A DNA stretch of 64,000 nt, taken from Sediminispirochaeta bajacaliforniensis DSM 16054 (GTDB lineage Bacteria > Spirochaetota > Spirochaetia > DSM-16054 > Sediminispirochaetaceae). This document shows positions 52,008 to 59,977 of the stretch, piece after piece. The notes below the pieces were generated by a model. It worked only from the letters and a program-made list of their open reading frames with translations, was not told where the DNA came from and did not search any database. The stretch lies in NCBI RefSeq assembly GCF_000378205.1, contig NZ_KB899415.1, positions 62,001-126,000 of the forward strand. The letters run 5' to 3'. Both the position numbers and the translations under genes were made by a program. Every line of letters starts with the position of its first letter. Within the stretch, counting starts at the first letter, position 1.

Positions 52008-52504
52008 TGGATACGGTTGTTATTGGTAAGGTGCGGACCTCACATGGGGTCCGCGGCTTATTGAAGGTACGAAGTCTTTCCGGAGAGACCGGCCACTTTC
52101 TTGCTCTTAAGGAAGTGGTATTGAAACGTGAGCGTGGTGTGCGCTCTTTTGTCGTTGAATCTGTTCGGGTCGCCGGCGGTGATCTGTTGATGAAGCTTCG
52201 GGGAATCGATTCTCCCGAAGAGGGAAAGCTCTGGGCCGGTGCCGATATGATCGTGTCAAAAGAGCTTGGAGCGGCCCTGCGGGAAGACGAATATTACTAT
52301 TCCGATCTTATAGGCTGTACGGTGGTGTGCCGAGGATCGGAGGTGGGAACGATTGTTTCGATCGTTGAGAACGGTGTTTCTGACCTTTTGGAGGTCAAGA
52401 CAGATGCGGGAAAACGGATTGTTCCCTTTCAGAAGCACTTTGTCGGTTCCGTGGATCTTGTTTCCCGGGCTGTGGAGCTTCTGGAACCGGGATTGTTGGA
52501 ATGA
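52007..52504 (+). CDS. rimM: Ribosome maturation factor RimM
   Basis: A 165-residue 16S-processing factor that binds S19. The N-terminal barrel reads VVIGKVRTSHGVRGLLKV and the PRC-barrel YYYSDLIGCTVV, then LLEVKTDAGKRIVPFQKHFV. ATG 52007 shares an A with the khpA stop, and the 3' end overlaps trmD as ATGA. Confidence 0.95.
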   Translation: MDTVVIGKVRTSHGVRGLLKVRSLSGETGHFLALKEVVLKRERGVRSFVVESVRVAGGDLLMKLRGIDSPEEGKLWAGADMIVSKELGAALREDEYYYSDLIGCTVVCRGSEVGTIVSIVENGVSDLLEVKTDAGKRIVPFQKHFVGSVDLVSRAVELLEPGLLE

Positions 52505-53199
52505 AATTTACCGTTCTGACGCTTTTTCCCGAGATTATTGAAGGGTTTTTCTCTTCGTCGATCATGGCAAAGGCTGTTGAGCGAGGTTTGATTGATCTTC
52601 GTCTGGTTGATGTGAGAGATTTTGCCTTTGATCGTCACAGAACCTGTGATGATGCACCCTACGGCGGCGGGGCTGGAATGGTCCTAAAGGCCGAACCTCT
52701 TGCCGGTGCTCTGGATTCGGTGGATGCGGCGGACAAGCGGGTCGTGTTTCCGACGCCTTCGGGAAGGCCCTTTACGCAGGAAAAGGCTTGTGAACTCTCC
52801 AGAGAGGGAGAGCTTGTTTTTATCTGCGGAAGATACGAGGGGATCGATCAGCGGATAATCGATCTCTATGTCGATGACGAGCTCTCTATCGGAGATTATG
52901 TGATTTCTTCCGGTGAAGTTGCAAGTTTGGTTATGATCGATGCGATCTATCGGCTTGTCGACGGGGTTATCAGCGGCGAATCACTCGAGGAAGAGAGTTT
53001 TACCGATGATTTGCTGGAATATCCGCATTATACGCGACCGCAGGTATTCCGCGGTCTTGCGGTTCCGGATATACTGCTATCCGGCCACCATGCCGAGATT
53101 GCTCGATGGCGTCACCAGCGACGTATCGAAAAGACGGCGGCAAATAGACCCGAACTGCTGAAACGCAGTGGGGACGAGGACAGAACGAATACGTATTGA
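52501..53199 (+). CDS. trmD: tRNA (guanine-N1)-methyltransferase TrmD
   Basis: A 232-residue SPOUT enzyme that makes m1G37. Diagnostic segments are [45 protein letters not shown] and [11 protein letters not shown], and the catalytic-region EDRTN-like end is altered. The length is slightly below the usual 240-250. ATG 52501 overlaps rimM. Confidence 0.97.
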   Translation: MKFTVLTLFPEIIEGFFSSSIMAKAVERGLIDLRLVDVRDFAFDRHRTCDDAPYGGGAGMVLKAEPLAGALDSVDAADKRVVFPTPSGRPFTQEKACELSREGELVFICGRYEGIDQRIIDLYVDDELSIGDYVISSGEVASLVMIDAIYRLVDGVISGESLEEESFTDDLLEYPHYTRPQVFRGLAVPDILLSGHHAEIARWRHQRRIEKTAANRPELLKRSGDEDRTNTY

Positions 53200-53224
53200 A
53201 AAGGAAATACGAAAGGGGACGGCA

Positions 53225-53602
53225 ATGGATGTGATAAAAACGATCGAAGCAGAGCAGCTTACCGAAGGACGCGAGAATTTCCGCATCGGTGATACGGTGA
53301 AGGTCCACTACAAGATTGTTGAGGGACAGACCGAGCGGATTCAGGTCTATGAAGGCTTGGTGATCGCTATGAACAACGGCGGTGTCAGAAAAACCGTTAC
53401 CGTGCGCAAGATGTCGTACGGAGTGGGAGTGGAAAGGGTATTTCCTCTTCATAGCCCGAAGATCGAAAAGATTGAGTTGGTACGCCATGGGCGGGTTCGC
53501 CGTGCAAAGCTTTACTATATACGGGATCGTGTGGGAAAGGCTTCAAAGGTACGCGAGCTGATCAAAAAGAAGGGACAAAAGGCAAGCGAGGCTGCCAGAT
53601 AA
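53225..53602 (+). CDS. rplS: 50S ribosomal protein L19
   Basis: A 125-residue ribosomal protein ([35 protein letters not shown], then [33 protein letters not shown]). ATG 53225 is preceded by GGGGACGG; an earlier in-frame ATG at 53168 lies inside trmD. Confidence 0.97.
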   Translation: MDVIKTIEAEQLTEGRENFRIGDTVKVHYKIVEGQTERIQVYEGLVIAMNNGGVRKTVTVRKMSYGVGVERVFPLHSPKIEKIELVRHGRVRRAKLYYIRDRVGKASKVRELIKKKGQKASEAAR

Positions 53603-53611
53603 GCCTGGCTC

Positions 53612-54616
53612 ATGTCCTCACTTGTTATCCCTCAGTCTGTATTAACACAAGCCGGATTGTACCCGATGGTGCGGTCCGGTCTTTTTGTCTCCTTTGAGGT
53701 TCTTGATACAGATGGGAAGGGTAAGTGGACCATTCTTTTGGAAGGAAAACGGTTGCAAGTCTCTTCTGATGTAATCCTTGAAAAGGGACGGCGATATGGG
53801 GCTTCTCTGCATGTTTCCAATGGTCAGGTACGATTGAAACTTAATGCCCTTACCCGCTCCGGTAGTGTGACTGATATGTTTAGCAATGCTGCGGGCAGTA
53901 AGCTTTCGATGGACGTGGTGCGAATCCTCACGGCCGCGGCTCTTCCGCTTCGAGGGGCGTTGGTGGATGAGGTTGTGAGCCTGCTTCGCCGCTTCCAAAG
54001 CGATCGTTTTGGTACCCGACTCATCTCGTTGTTACTTGGAAAGGACATTGATCCCGGGGCAGGAAATGCCTATCATACGCTTCTGCCTCTGTTCGATTTC
54101 GGTGGCGATGGGGGACAAGAGAAACGAAGGCAACACCGTCGGCGTCGCGAGAGGGCTTTCTCTCCGGAGCTTTTGAAAGAGGTGATCACTGATTCCTGTA
54201 AGGAGGGTTCTCTCCTTACCCTCTTTAACCAGCTAAAAGGACGTGGGGAAGATCATTGGATGCTTTTTCCCCTTCCCGAACTCCGTGAGGGGAAAGATAA
54301 TCTTTCAGGTGTTTTACGAATTCGTTTTAAGGGCATGCCTCCTGCAGTGAATTTTAGCCGTGCTGTTCTCGACCTTCGTCTTTGTGAGGCAGAACGGTTT
54401 TTCTTTATTGTGGAGCCTGCCGACGGTAGCTTGAGACTTTCGGCTTTTTTGCCGGAGGATCGTTTGAATCGATTGGATCATCGTCTGCTTGCAGATTTTC
54501 AGAAAAAATTGGATAACCTTGGGATTCGTTTTGACGATATTAAAAGTATGGAAGGGTTCGACGGTTGTGATTTCCCTGATGAAAAGGGGCCGGGAGGTTT
54601 TGATGCTTTGGTGTGA
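53612..54616 (+). CDS. FliK-like protein (YlqG-like), uncertain
   Basis: 334 residues, no signal. The N-terminus (about 1-70) is beta-rich (WTILLEGKRLQVSSDVILEKGRRY). The middle is helical with a basic stretch EKRRQHRRRRER. The C-terminal third (LSGVLRIRFKGM, RFFFIVEPADGSLRLSAFLPEDRLNRLDHRLLADFQKKLDNLGIRF) resembles the C-terminal domain of flagellar hook-length proteins. The adjacent gene is an FlhB C-terminal homologue, as in the ylqG-ylqH pair of Bacillus. That is context, not proof. ATG 53612 lacks a strong ribosome site, and the stop overlaps the next start (GTGA). Confidence 0.5.
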   Translation: MSSLVIPQSVLTQAGLYPMVRSGLFVSFEVLDTDGKGKWTILLEGKRLQVSSDVILEKGRRYGASLHVSNGQVRLKLNALTRSGSVTDMFSNAAGSKLSMDVVRILTAAALPLRGALVDEVVSLLRRFQSDRFGTRLISLLLGKDIDPGAGNAYHTLLPLFDFGGDGGQEKRRQHRRRRERAFSPELLKEVITDSCKEGSLLTLFNQLKGRGEDHWMLFPLPELREGKDNLSGVLRIRFKGMPPAVNFSRAVLDLRLCEAERFFFIVEPADGSLRLSAFLPEDRLNRLDHRLLADFQKKLDNLGIRFDDIKSMEGFDGCDFPDEKGPGGFDALV

Positions 54617-54879
54617 AGAAAAGGATGCTTGAAAAAGCCATAGCTCTTGCATATGATAGAGACACATATTCTGCACCGCGGATTACCGCCAAGGGAAGTG
54701 GTGAAGCGGCAAAGCGGCTTCTTGCCCTTGCCAAAAAACATGGTGTGCCTGTAATGGGTGACGAGGAACTTGTACAGCGGCTTTATCTCTTTGATCTTGA
54801 AGCGGTCATTCCGGAAGACCTCTATGAAGTTGTTGCGGAAATCTACAGTTTTGTTTGGAAATTACGGGAAGGCGCATGA
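54613..54879 (+). CDS. FlhB C-terminal-domain-like protein (YlqH/FhlB)
   Basis: An 88-residue stand-alone copy of the cytoplasmic FlhB/YscU domain (AIALAYDRDTYSAPRITAKGSGEAAKRLLALAKKHGVPVMGDEELVQRLY). True FlhB has an NPTH cleavage site at the matching place; here it reads DRDTYSAP, so there is no autocleavage motif. Such proteins partly replace cleaved FlhB-C in some bacteria (family knowledge). It is coupled to both neighbours (GTGA at the start, ATGA at the end). Confidence 0.82.
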   Translation: MKKRMLEKAIALAYDRDTYSAPRITAKGSGEAAKRLLALAKKHGVPVMGDEELVQRLYLFDLEAVIPEDLYEVVAEIYSFVWKLREGA

Positions 54880-56000
54880 AAAAATATAAAGTCAGTGAGC
54901 TTCAGGACGGTATGCAGTTTTCTGCCCCCGTTTATATTGATGAAGAGAGTCTCCTGGTCCCTGAAGGGGTGGTAATCCGCGAAAAAGATATTGAACGATT
55001 AAAACGTTGGGAGGTCGAGGTTGTCACCAGCGACGGTTCTCCCATCATTGAGCAGGATTTTCAGCAGCAGATATCTTCGATCGACGGTAATATCGGGAAA
55101 AAGCTACTCCAACTCTATTCCGATGCCTTGACCATTGCAGATCAGTTCTATGTTGATGCCGAACAGGGAAGCGGCCTTGATGCGGGAGCAGTCGATGAAT
55201 TGATGGCTAGTTATTATCCCGCCCTCCGCGACTCCGTTGACGATGCCATGGGATTGACCTTTCGCCAGAGTAAAACCGAAAGCCGTTATGCCGGTGGAGC
55301 CATCAATTGTATGATTCTTTCCATGGCCATAGGACAACGCATTAATCTTCCTGGGCACCGCTTGATGAATCTTGCTTTGGCAGCTTTTCTTCACGATATT
55401 GGCATGACAAGAATACCTCGTGCCATTGTCGAAAAGAAAGAGCGTTTGACAGAAGATGAGATGAAAGCGGTTATGGCCCATCCTATTCACTCCTACAGAA
55501 TCATTACAAAAGAGCTTGGACTTTCCGAAGAAGTGGGAAGAATTGTCCTTCTTCATCATGAGCGCTGGGACGGTAAGGGGTATCCAAAGGGCTTAACCGG
55601 AAAAGAAATCCCTGTAGCATCCAGAATTATCTCTGTTGCAGATGCTTATGAGGCAATGATTCGCGATCGTCCATATCGAGGGTCGATGATAGGCTATAAA
55701 GCGGTCCGCCAGGTCTTAAATGATAATGGGCGAAGGTATGATTCAGATATTCTGAAGGTCTTCATCAAGAGTATGGGAGTCTATCCCCCCGGAAGTGTGG
55801 TTATTCTGCAGGACGGGAGCGTCGGTAAGGTCATACGAAATCACAGGGATGTTCCTTTGCGCCCTGTGGTGCGTGTTTTGGTTAACAGCGATGGCGAGAG
55901 GCTTGTTTCTGGAAGACAGCGTGAGGTCGATCTCCTAGTAACTCCCGATGCTTTTATTGCCCGCGCCGTGCATCCCCGTGAGCTTGAGAACGCTTCGTGA
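54876..56000 (+). CDS. HD-GYP domain protein, putative c-di-GMP phosphodiesterase
   Basis: A 374-residue protein. The N-terminal segment (about 1-60, KVSELQDGMQFSAPVYIDEESLLVPEGVVIREKDIERL) is the DUF3391-like lead often found before HD-GYP. The HD-GYP domain follows, with FLHDIGMTRIP, AHPIHSYRII and LHHERWDGKGYPKGLTGKEIPVASRIISVADAYEAM. All motif residues are present. It probably hydrolyses c-di-GMP. ATG 54876 is preceded by GGGAAGG and overlaps the previous stop. Confidence 0.93.
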   Translation: MKKYKVSELQDGMQFSAPVYIDEESLLVPEGVVIREKDIERLKRWEVEVVTSDGSPIIEQDFQQQISSIDGNIGKKLLQLYSDALTIADQFYVDAEQGSGLDAGAVDELMASYYPALRDSVDDAMGLTFRQSKTESRYAGGAINCMILSMAIGQRINLPGHRLMNLALAAFLHDIGMTRIPRAIVEKKERLTEDEMKAVMAHPIHSYRIITKELGLSEEVGRIVLLHHERWDGKGYPKGLTGKEIPVASRIISVADAYEAMIRDRPYRGSMIGYKAVRQVLNDNGRRYDSDILKVFIKSMGVYPPGSVVILQDGSVGKVIRNHRDVPLRPVVRVLVNSDGERLVSGRQREVDLLVTPDAFIARAVHPRELENAS

Positions 56001-56359
56001 ATCGTGTCGCCCTGGGCAGGAAGGGGGAGGAGCATGCGGTGCATTTTCTTCTGGATAATGGGTATGAGATTCTTGCGAGAAACTATCGTTTCGGTGGTGG
56101 AGAGGTCGATATTATAGCCGGAAAGGATGATCGTATCCATTTCGTTGAGGTGAAAAGCTGGAAGGCATATGGTATGGAAAATCTGGAGTATGCGCTTAAT
56201 GCGAAAAAACAAGCACGGATTATTGCAGCTTCGAGGGGATATCTTGCCAAACATGCAAGCTTTGATAAAGACCGGATTTCTTTCGATTTTTTATTTCTTG
56301 ATGCTTCAGGAATAATAACACACCTGACGGATGTTTTTAGTGAAACGGGGATGGTATGA
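55997..56359 (+). CDS. yraN: YraN/UPF0102 nuclease-fold protein
   Basis: A 120-residue member of UPF0102 with the endonuclease-like core ALGRKGEEHAVHFLLDNGYEILARNYRFGGGEVDIIAGKDDRIHFVEVKSW (E..D..EVK catalytic pattern). The physiological role is unsettled. It starts at GTG 55997 overlapping the HD-GYP stop, and its stop overlaps the next ATG. Confidence 0.92.
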   Translation: MNRVALGRKGEEHAVHFLLDNGYEILARNYRFGGGEVDIIAGKDDRIHFVEVKSWKAYGMENLEYALNAKKQARIIAASRGYLAKHASFDKDRISFDFLFLDASGIITHLTDVFSETGMV

Positions 56360-56499
56360 GCCGTAAACAGAGAAAAATTGATCCGCGTAAGATCGAAGAG
56401 CTGAAACGGAAGATCAATGATCAGCGGTATATCAATGGTGCCATCGAGTCTCTTGCACTTGTCATTACGAAAGAATTGCTTCATTTAAACGGAGAATAG
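56356..56499 (+). CDS. 47-residue helical protein, unknown
   Basis: A short gene (SRKQRKIDPRKIEELKRKIN at the start, KELLHLNGE at the end) coupled upstream by ATGA with yraN and followed 2 bp later by the next start. The protein is basic at the N-terminus and then two amphipathic helices. A weak resemblance to Spo0E-like helical hairpins is visible but not convincing. Tight coupling on both sides is the main evidence that it is real. Confidence 0.6.
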   Translation: MSRKQRKIDPRKIEELKRKINDQRYINGAIESLALVITKELLHLNGE

Positions 56500-56501
56500 C
56501 C

Positions 56502-56891
56502 TTGGAAGAACAACAGAAACGCCAGAATAAGAGTACAGGCAAAAGAAGGCGCGGCAGACGGGGAAATCGGAGTCGTAAACCGCAGCGGCCGAAGCTCGAC
56601 CTGGTATGCTCGGTTTGCGGTAAGCCGATAAAGTATGTATACACCGCCATAGAGTATGGCGAAAAGCGGGAGCCCATACACTTTGATTGCATTCTCAAGA
56701 AGTTGGGAGAAGAAGAGGAGTTGGGCCCTAACGAGAAAATTTGCTATCTCGGTCAGGGAACCTTTGGTATAATACGATATCATAATGGTTCTGGTGGTAA
56801 GCGATTTTCTATTCGGAAAAAAATTGCGGTGGAAGAGCAAAATGGGATCGCCGAATGGCGAAAGGAGCTGGGTAAGGCGGTTCGCAGGTAG
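56502..56891 (+). CDS. Basic zinc-ribbon-like protein, unknown
   Basis: A 129-residue protein. A very basic N-terminus (KRQNKSTGKRRRGRRGNRSRKPQRPK) precedes a possible metal site (CSVCGKPI, then PIHFDC) and a C-terminal RYHNGSGGKRFSIRKKI. It probably binds nucleic acid. TTG 56502 is preceded by GGAGAATAG. It continues the run from rplS onward. No family name that I can support. Confidence 0.6.
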   Translation: MEEQQKRQNKSTGKRRRGRRGNRSRKPQRPKLDLVCSVCGKPIKYVYTAIEYGEKREPIHFDCILKKLGEEEELGPNEKICYLGQGTFGIIRYHNGSGGKRFSIRKKIAVEEQNGIAEWRKELGKAVRR

Positions 56892-56906
56892 GATGCCGGT
56901 TGCTAT

Positions 56907-57428
56907 ATGTCATTGAAGTACGCGATTTTGGGTTTTCTTGATGAAGAGCCCTGTTATGGTTATGAGATCAAGCATCGTTTTGAAGAAACAATGGGAGATC
57001 TTTGGCCCATTTCTTACGGACAGCTTTATCCCACGCTCCGCCGTTTGACTGGTGATAACCTTGTGACGGTACAAGTTGTTCAGGGTAAGAAAGCGGTCGA
57101 CAAACGTGTCTATTCGATAACCGAAAAAGGGAAGGCTCTTTTTAATCGCTGGCTTTTCGGTGAAGATAAAAAGATACAGACCTCCATCAAAGATGAGTTT
57201 TCTCTCAGCCTCTTTTTTGCCGAACGAATGAAACGGGATGAGCTTGCCTCCGCCATTCGTAACTTGCATAAAAAAACGATAAAGCGTCTTTCTTTGCTCC
57301 GTGGTGGTTCTGCGAAGAGTTCGGGATCTGATTCGCTCCATTATAAGAAGTTTCTTGTCAGAAAAATGGAGTTGATGATGGAGGCCGAGGAAATATGGCT
57401 TCGTGAGCTGCTCGAGGATGTGACGTAA
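56907..57428 (+). CDS. PadR-family transcriptional regulator
   Basis: A 173-residue regulator. The PadR winged helix (LKYAILGFLDEEPCYGYEIKHRFEETMGDLWPISYGQLYPTLRRLTGDNLV) is followed by a helical dimerisation domain (about 95-170). PadR proteins commonly repress detoxification or transport genes. The target is unknown; no obvious palindrome lies in the 15-bp gap upstream. Last gene before a bidirectional terminator. Confidence 0.92.
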   Translation: MSLKYAILGFLDEEPCYGYEIKHRFEETMGDLWPISYGQLYPTLRRLTGDNLVTVQVVQGKKAVDKRVYSITEKGKALFNRWLFGEDKKIQTSIKDEFSLSLFFAERMKRDELASAIRNLHKKTIKRLSLLRGGSAKSSGSDSLHYKKFLVRKMELMMEAEEIWLRELLEDVT

Positions 57429-57443
57429 CATTGGATCGATCAT

Positions 57444-57479
57444 AAAAAAAACTCCGCAGATATTTGGCGGAGTTTTTTT
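57444..57479. terminator. Bidirectional terminator
   Basis: ACTCCGC (57451-57457) and GCGGAGT (57467-57473) form a stem flanked by A-rich and T-rich tracts, so it has a T tract on both strands. It serves the convergent PadR and HEAT-repeat genes. Confidence 0.85.
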
Positions 57480-57507
57480 ATGTATCGTAAAAGAAAGGAG
57501 TAGATGG

Positions 57508-58242
57508 TTATAATTGCTGAAGCTTTTTAATGACTTCCTGTGCCTTTTGTTTGACTGGTCTGATGTAATTCCCTGAAGAGATACGGACCAGGGCTCGATA
57601 GACAGAGGCGTCGTTTAAAGTATCATTGCTGTCCAGAAGCTTTTCAAACGCAAGTAGCGAAGCAAAAGCAAAGTTATTATCCGGGGTCATGATATCATCA
57701 TTCAAAATGGAGAATGCAAGGGCTTCGGTTACCTGATTGTTCTCGTTATAACCGATTGAACCGAGAGCATAGGCAGCCTCCGCCTTAACCATTGGCTCTT
57801 CATCATTGAGAAGTATGTTGATCAAAGAATCCTTTGATTTTATACCGCCCATTTTCCCCAACAGCTCGCAGGCACGGCGTCGGATCTCCGGGAAATTGTT
57901 GATCATACGGCCGTTTTCCCGGTACTGAGCCCCTGTGCCTTCGAGAGAAAGGGCATCAAGGATATAGTGGACCTCTTCGTCTCCCTCTTGAACCCTTCCG
58001 TCATTGATCATCTCTTCGAGACTATCCAAGGCCTCAACTTTCATATCCCGGTCGGAACTGAAAGCAAGCTCGCCGATGATTTTCAGTTCGACACTCTGCA
58101 GAAAGATATCCTCGACCGTTTTCTCTTTCTCCTCCCCAGCCGCATCTTTACTCTTGTCCTGTTCCTGGGAAAAGAGGCTTATCGGGGCAAACAGAACCAT
58201 TGCCGAAACGATTAAGCCCCAAAATGCCATACTCTTCTTCAT
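57508..58242 (-). CDS. Exported HEAT-repeat protein
   Basis: A 244-residue protein with a signal peptide (MAFWGLIVSAMVLFAPISLFSQ) and no lipobox. The mature part is a set of HEAT-like helical repeats (MKVEALDSLEEMI, EIRRRACELLGKMG, PMVKAEAAYALGSIG, VKQKAQEVIKKLQQ), a protein-protein interaction scaffold in the periplasm. The start at 58242 has GGAG at 6 nt. It follows the next lipoprotein gene by 23 bp on the same strand. Confidence 0.8.
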   Translation of the reverse strand: MKKSMAFWGLIVSAMVLFAPISLFSQEQDKSKDAAGEEKEKTVEDIFLQSVELKIIGELAFSSDRDMKVEALDSLEEMINDGRVQEGDEEVHYILDALSLEGTGAQYRENGRMINNFPEIRRRACELLGKMGGIKSKDSLINILLNDEEPMVKAEAAYALGSIGYNENNQVTEALAFSILNDDIMTPDNNFAFASLLAFEKLLDSNDTLNDASVYRALVRISSGNYIRPVKQKAQEVIKKLQQL

Positions 58243-58265
58243 ACCATACTCCGTTTTTCCGTGGT

Positions 58266-58868
58266 TTATTCGATGATGCCGATCTTCCATTGGTTGTCGA
58301 CCTTTTGCAGTTCATAAATGATTACCGGCGTGTTGTCTACGTACATATAAGCCCGTACGCGGTTTTCATCCAGCGCCTTTATCTCGTCAAGTCGTACATT
58401 CTGCCTGCTCCCTACGACTACATAATGAAAATAGTCCTTTAAAGAACGTAAAACAACATTATATTTCTTGAGAAGGGGAGCTTCTGATTGTGCACGTAGA
58501 ACGGTGGGATCACTGTAATAGTCTCTATATTCCTTCGTCAGATACGTCAGCCACCTTTCATAGTCCTTCGCTGCAATAATTTTATTCAATTCCTGAACAA
58601 GATCGGATAAATCTCGTTTTGTTTCCTTGTAGGCCGTCTCTGAGAGAACAAATTCCGATTCTGCTTGGCCATTTGCCGGTGTTTGGGGCTTTGGCGGCTC
58701 CTGTACAGGAGGCTGTTCCTGAACGACCGGAACCTTGGGAGGTTCCTGCACCTCGGTTACTGCTTTGTTACCCGCACAGGAAGCGACTATCAATAGCACC
58801 AGCATCAGTGTGACCAACAGCCACAATGTATGAAAAGGCCTTTTCATACGTATAATCATTTTCATCAT
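58266..58868 (-). CDS. Lipoprotein with Pro-rich linker and NTF2-like domain
   Basis: About 200 residues. A signal peptide with lipobox (LIVASC) leads into a proline-rich linker (EPPKVPVVQEQPPVQEPPKPQTP) that could span envelope layers, then a domain with helix-strand pattern (LNKIIAAKDYERWLTYLTKEYRDYYSDP, ending QKVDNQWKIGIIE) like NTF2/SnoaL folds. Several in-frame ATGs (58868, 58865, 58859, 58847) make the start uncertain. Function unknown. Confidence 0.7.
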   Translation of the reverse strand: MMKMIIRMKRPFHTLWLLVTLMLVLLIVASCAGNKAVTEVQEPPKVPVVQEQPPVQEPPKPQTPANGQAESEFVLSETAYKETKRDLSDLVQELNKIIAAKDYERWLTYLTKEYRDYYSDPTVLRAQSEAPLLKKYNVVLRSLKDYFHYVVVGSRQNVRLDEIKALDENRVRAYMYVDNTPVIIYELQKVDNQWKIGIIE

Positions 58869-58924
58869 TACCACAAGTGTACCGAGCTGGGCCCTGTTTG
58901 TCAAAACCCTTTTTCGCTATCTTA

Positions 58925-58953
58925 TTGACGGGCGCTGGCTGATATCATAGACT
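58925..58953 (+). promoter_or_regulatory. Promoter of coaD
   Basis: TTGACG (58925-58930), a 17-bp spacer and TAGACT (58948-58953). The coaD ATG (58962) follows after 8 nt without a Shine-Dalgarno. Confidence 0.6.
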
Positions 58954-58961
58954 TTGCTATC

Positions 58962-59441
58962 ATGTTGAAAGCAATGTTTCCGGGGACCTTCGATCCCCCT
59001 ACAAACGGGCATTTAAACCTCATCACCAGAGCAGCAGCAATTTTTGAAAAGGTCTATGTTGTTATAGCGGTGAATAGAGGAAAAAGCTGTTTTTTCAGTG
59101 AACAGGAGCGTTTTGTGATGATGAAGGAGCTCCTGGCTCCCTATGGCAACGTCGAGGCGGTCCTCTGGGATCGGCTCGTTGTTGAATTTGCGGCCGAACA
59201 CGATGTGAAGGTCATGCTCAGAGGCGTAAGAGCCCTCGCCGATTTCGGTTATGAATTTGAACTGGCCATGACCAATAAGGGGCTTGCTCCGGATCTTGAG
59301 ATCATGTTTATGCCCACCGACCCGAAATACTTTGTCTTGAGATCTTCCGCTATCAAGGAGATTGCCGATTTCGGCGGTGATGTTTCATCGATGGTTCCTC
59401 CTTTGGTCGTAAAGGCCCTAAAGGAGCGTCATCAGCGGTGA
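58962..59441 (+). CDS. coaD: Phosphopantetheine adenylyltransferase
   Basis: A 159-residue nucleotidyltransferase making dephospho-CoA. It begins MLKAMFPGTFDPPTNGHLNLI with the (T/H)xGH motif as TNGH, and ends with LRSSAIKEIADFGGDVSSMVPPLV in place of ISSTxVR. KVMLRGVRALADFGYEFELAMTN is the family core. The family N-terminus supports ATG 58962, although no ribosome site precedes it and a promoter -10 ends only 8 nt before. Confidence 0.96.
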   Translation: MLKAMFPGTFDPPTNGHLNLITRAAAIFEKVYVVIAVNRGKSCFFSEQERFVMMKELLAPYGNVEAVLWDRLVVEFAAEHDVKVMLRGVRALADFGYEFELAMTNKGLAPDLEIMFMPTDPKYFVLRSSAIKEIADFGGDVSSMVPPLVVKALKERHQR

Positions 59442-59453
59442 TTTGCGGAGTAG

Positions 59454-59483
59454 TTGACATGGGGGGCGTATATGCGGTAGGCT
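59454..59483 (+). promoter_or_regulatory. Promoter of rpmF-acpP-rnc
   Basis: TTGACA (59454-59459), an 18-bp spacer and TAGGCT (59478-59483), 48 bp before rpmF. Confidence 0.6.
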
Positions 59484-59531
59484 CTTTTGACTGTTGTAAC
59501 ACGATAATTCTTACCGGAAGGAGAGGATATA

Positions 59532-59720
59532 ATGGCAGTACCCAAATATAAGACTTCCAAAGCTCGATCCAGATCCCGGCGATCGGCTAACATGAAGCTG
59601 AAGGCCCCGGGGCTTATTGAGTGCACAACCTGCGGGAATATGGTACTTCCCCACCACGTTTGTCCCAAGTGCGGACATTATCGGGGTAAGCAAGTTCTTG
59701 AACTGCAGGATATGGCGTAA
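59532..59720 (+). CDS. rpmF: 50S ribosomal protein L32
   Basis: A 62-residue ribosomal protein (AVPKYKTSKARSRSRRSANMKLKAP) with the zinc ribbon CTTCGN...CPKCGHYRG. AAGGAGAGG lies before ATG 59532. The order rpmF-acpP-rnc is a compressed version of the common rpmF-fab-acpP-rnc arrangement. Confidence 0.97.
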   Translation: MAVPKYKTSKARSRSRRSANMKLKAPGLIECTTCGNMVLPHHVCPKCGHYRGKQVLELQDMA

Positions 59721-59734
59721 GTAAGGAGAAGCAT

Positions 59735-59971
59735 ATGGACGAATTGTTTGAGAAAGTAAAAAAGCTTATTTCCGAAAAGCTTGAAGTGGAGCCCGAAAAG
59801 GTTACCATGGAGGCTTCTTTTCGACAGGATCTTGGTGCCGACAGCCTTGATACCTATGAGTTGGTTTATGCCATAGAGGAAGAGATGAAAATTACTATTC
59901 CCGATGAGAAGGCAAATGAGTTCGAAACTGTCGGCGATGCAGTGGAGTTCCTGCGAAGCCAGTCGAAGTAA
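59735..59971 (+). CDS. acpP: Acyl carrier protein
   Basis: A 78-residue acidic carrier of fatty-acid synthesis. The phosphopantetheine attachment site is GADSLDTYELV (Ser37). AAGGAG lies 7 nt before ATG 59735. coaD, which supplies the cofactor pathway, lies just upstream. Confidence 0.97.
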   Translation: MDELFEKVKKLISEKLEVEPEKVTMEASFRQDLGADSLDTYELVYAIEEEMKITIPDEKANEFETVGDAVEFLRSQSK

Positions 59972-59977
59972 ACGGCC

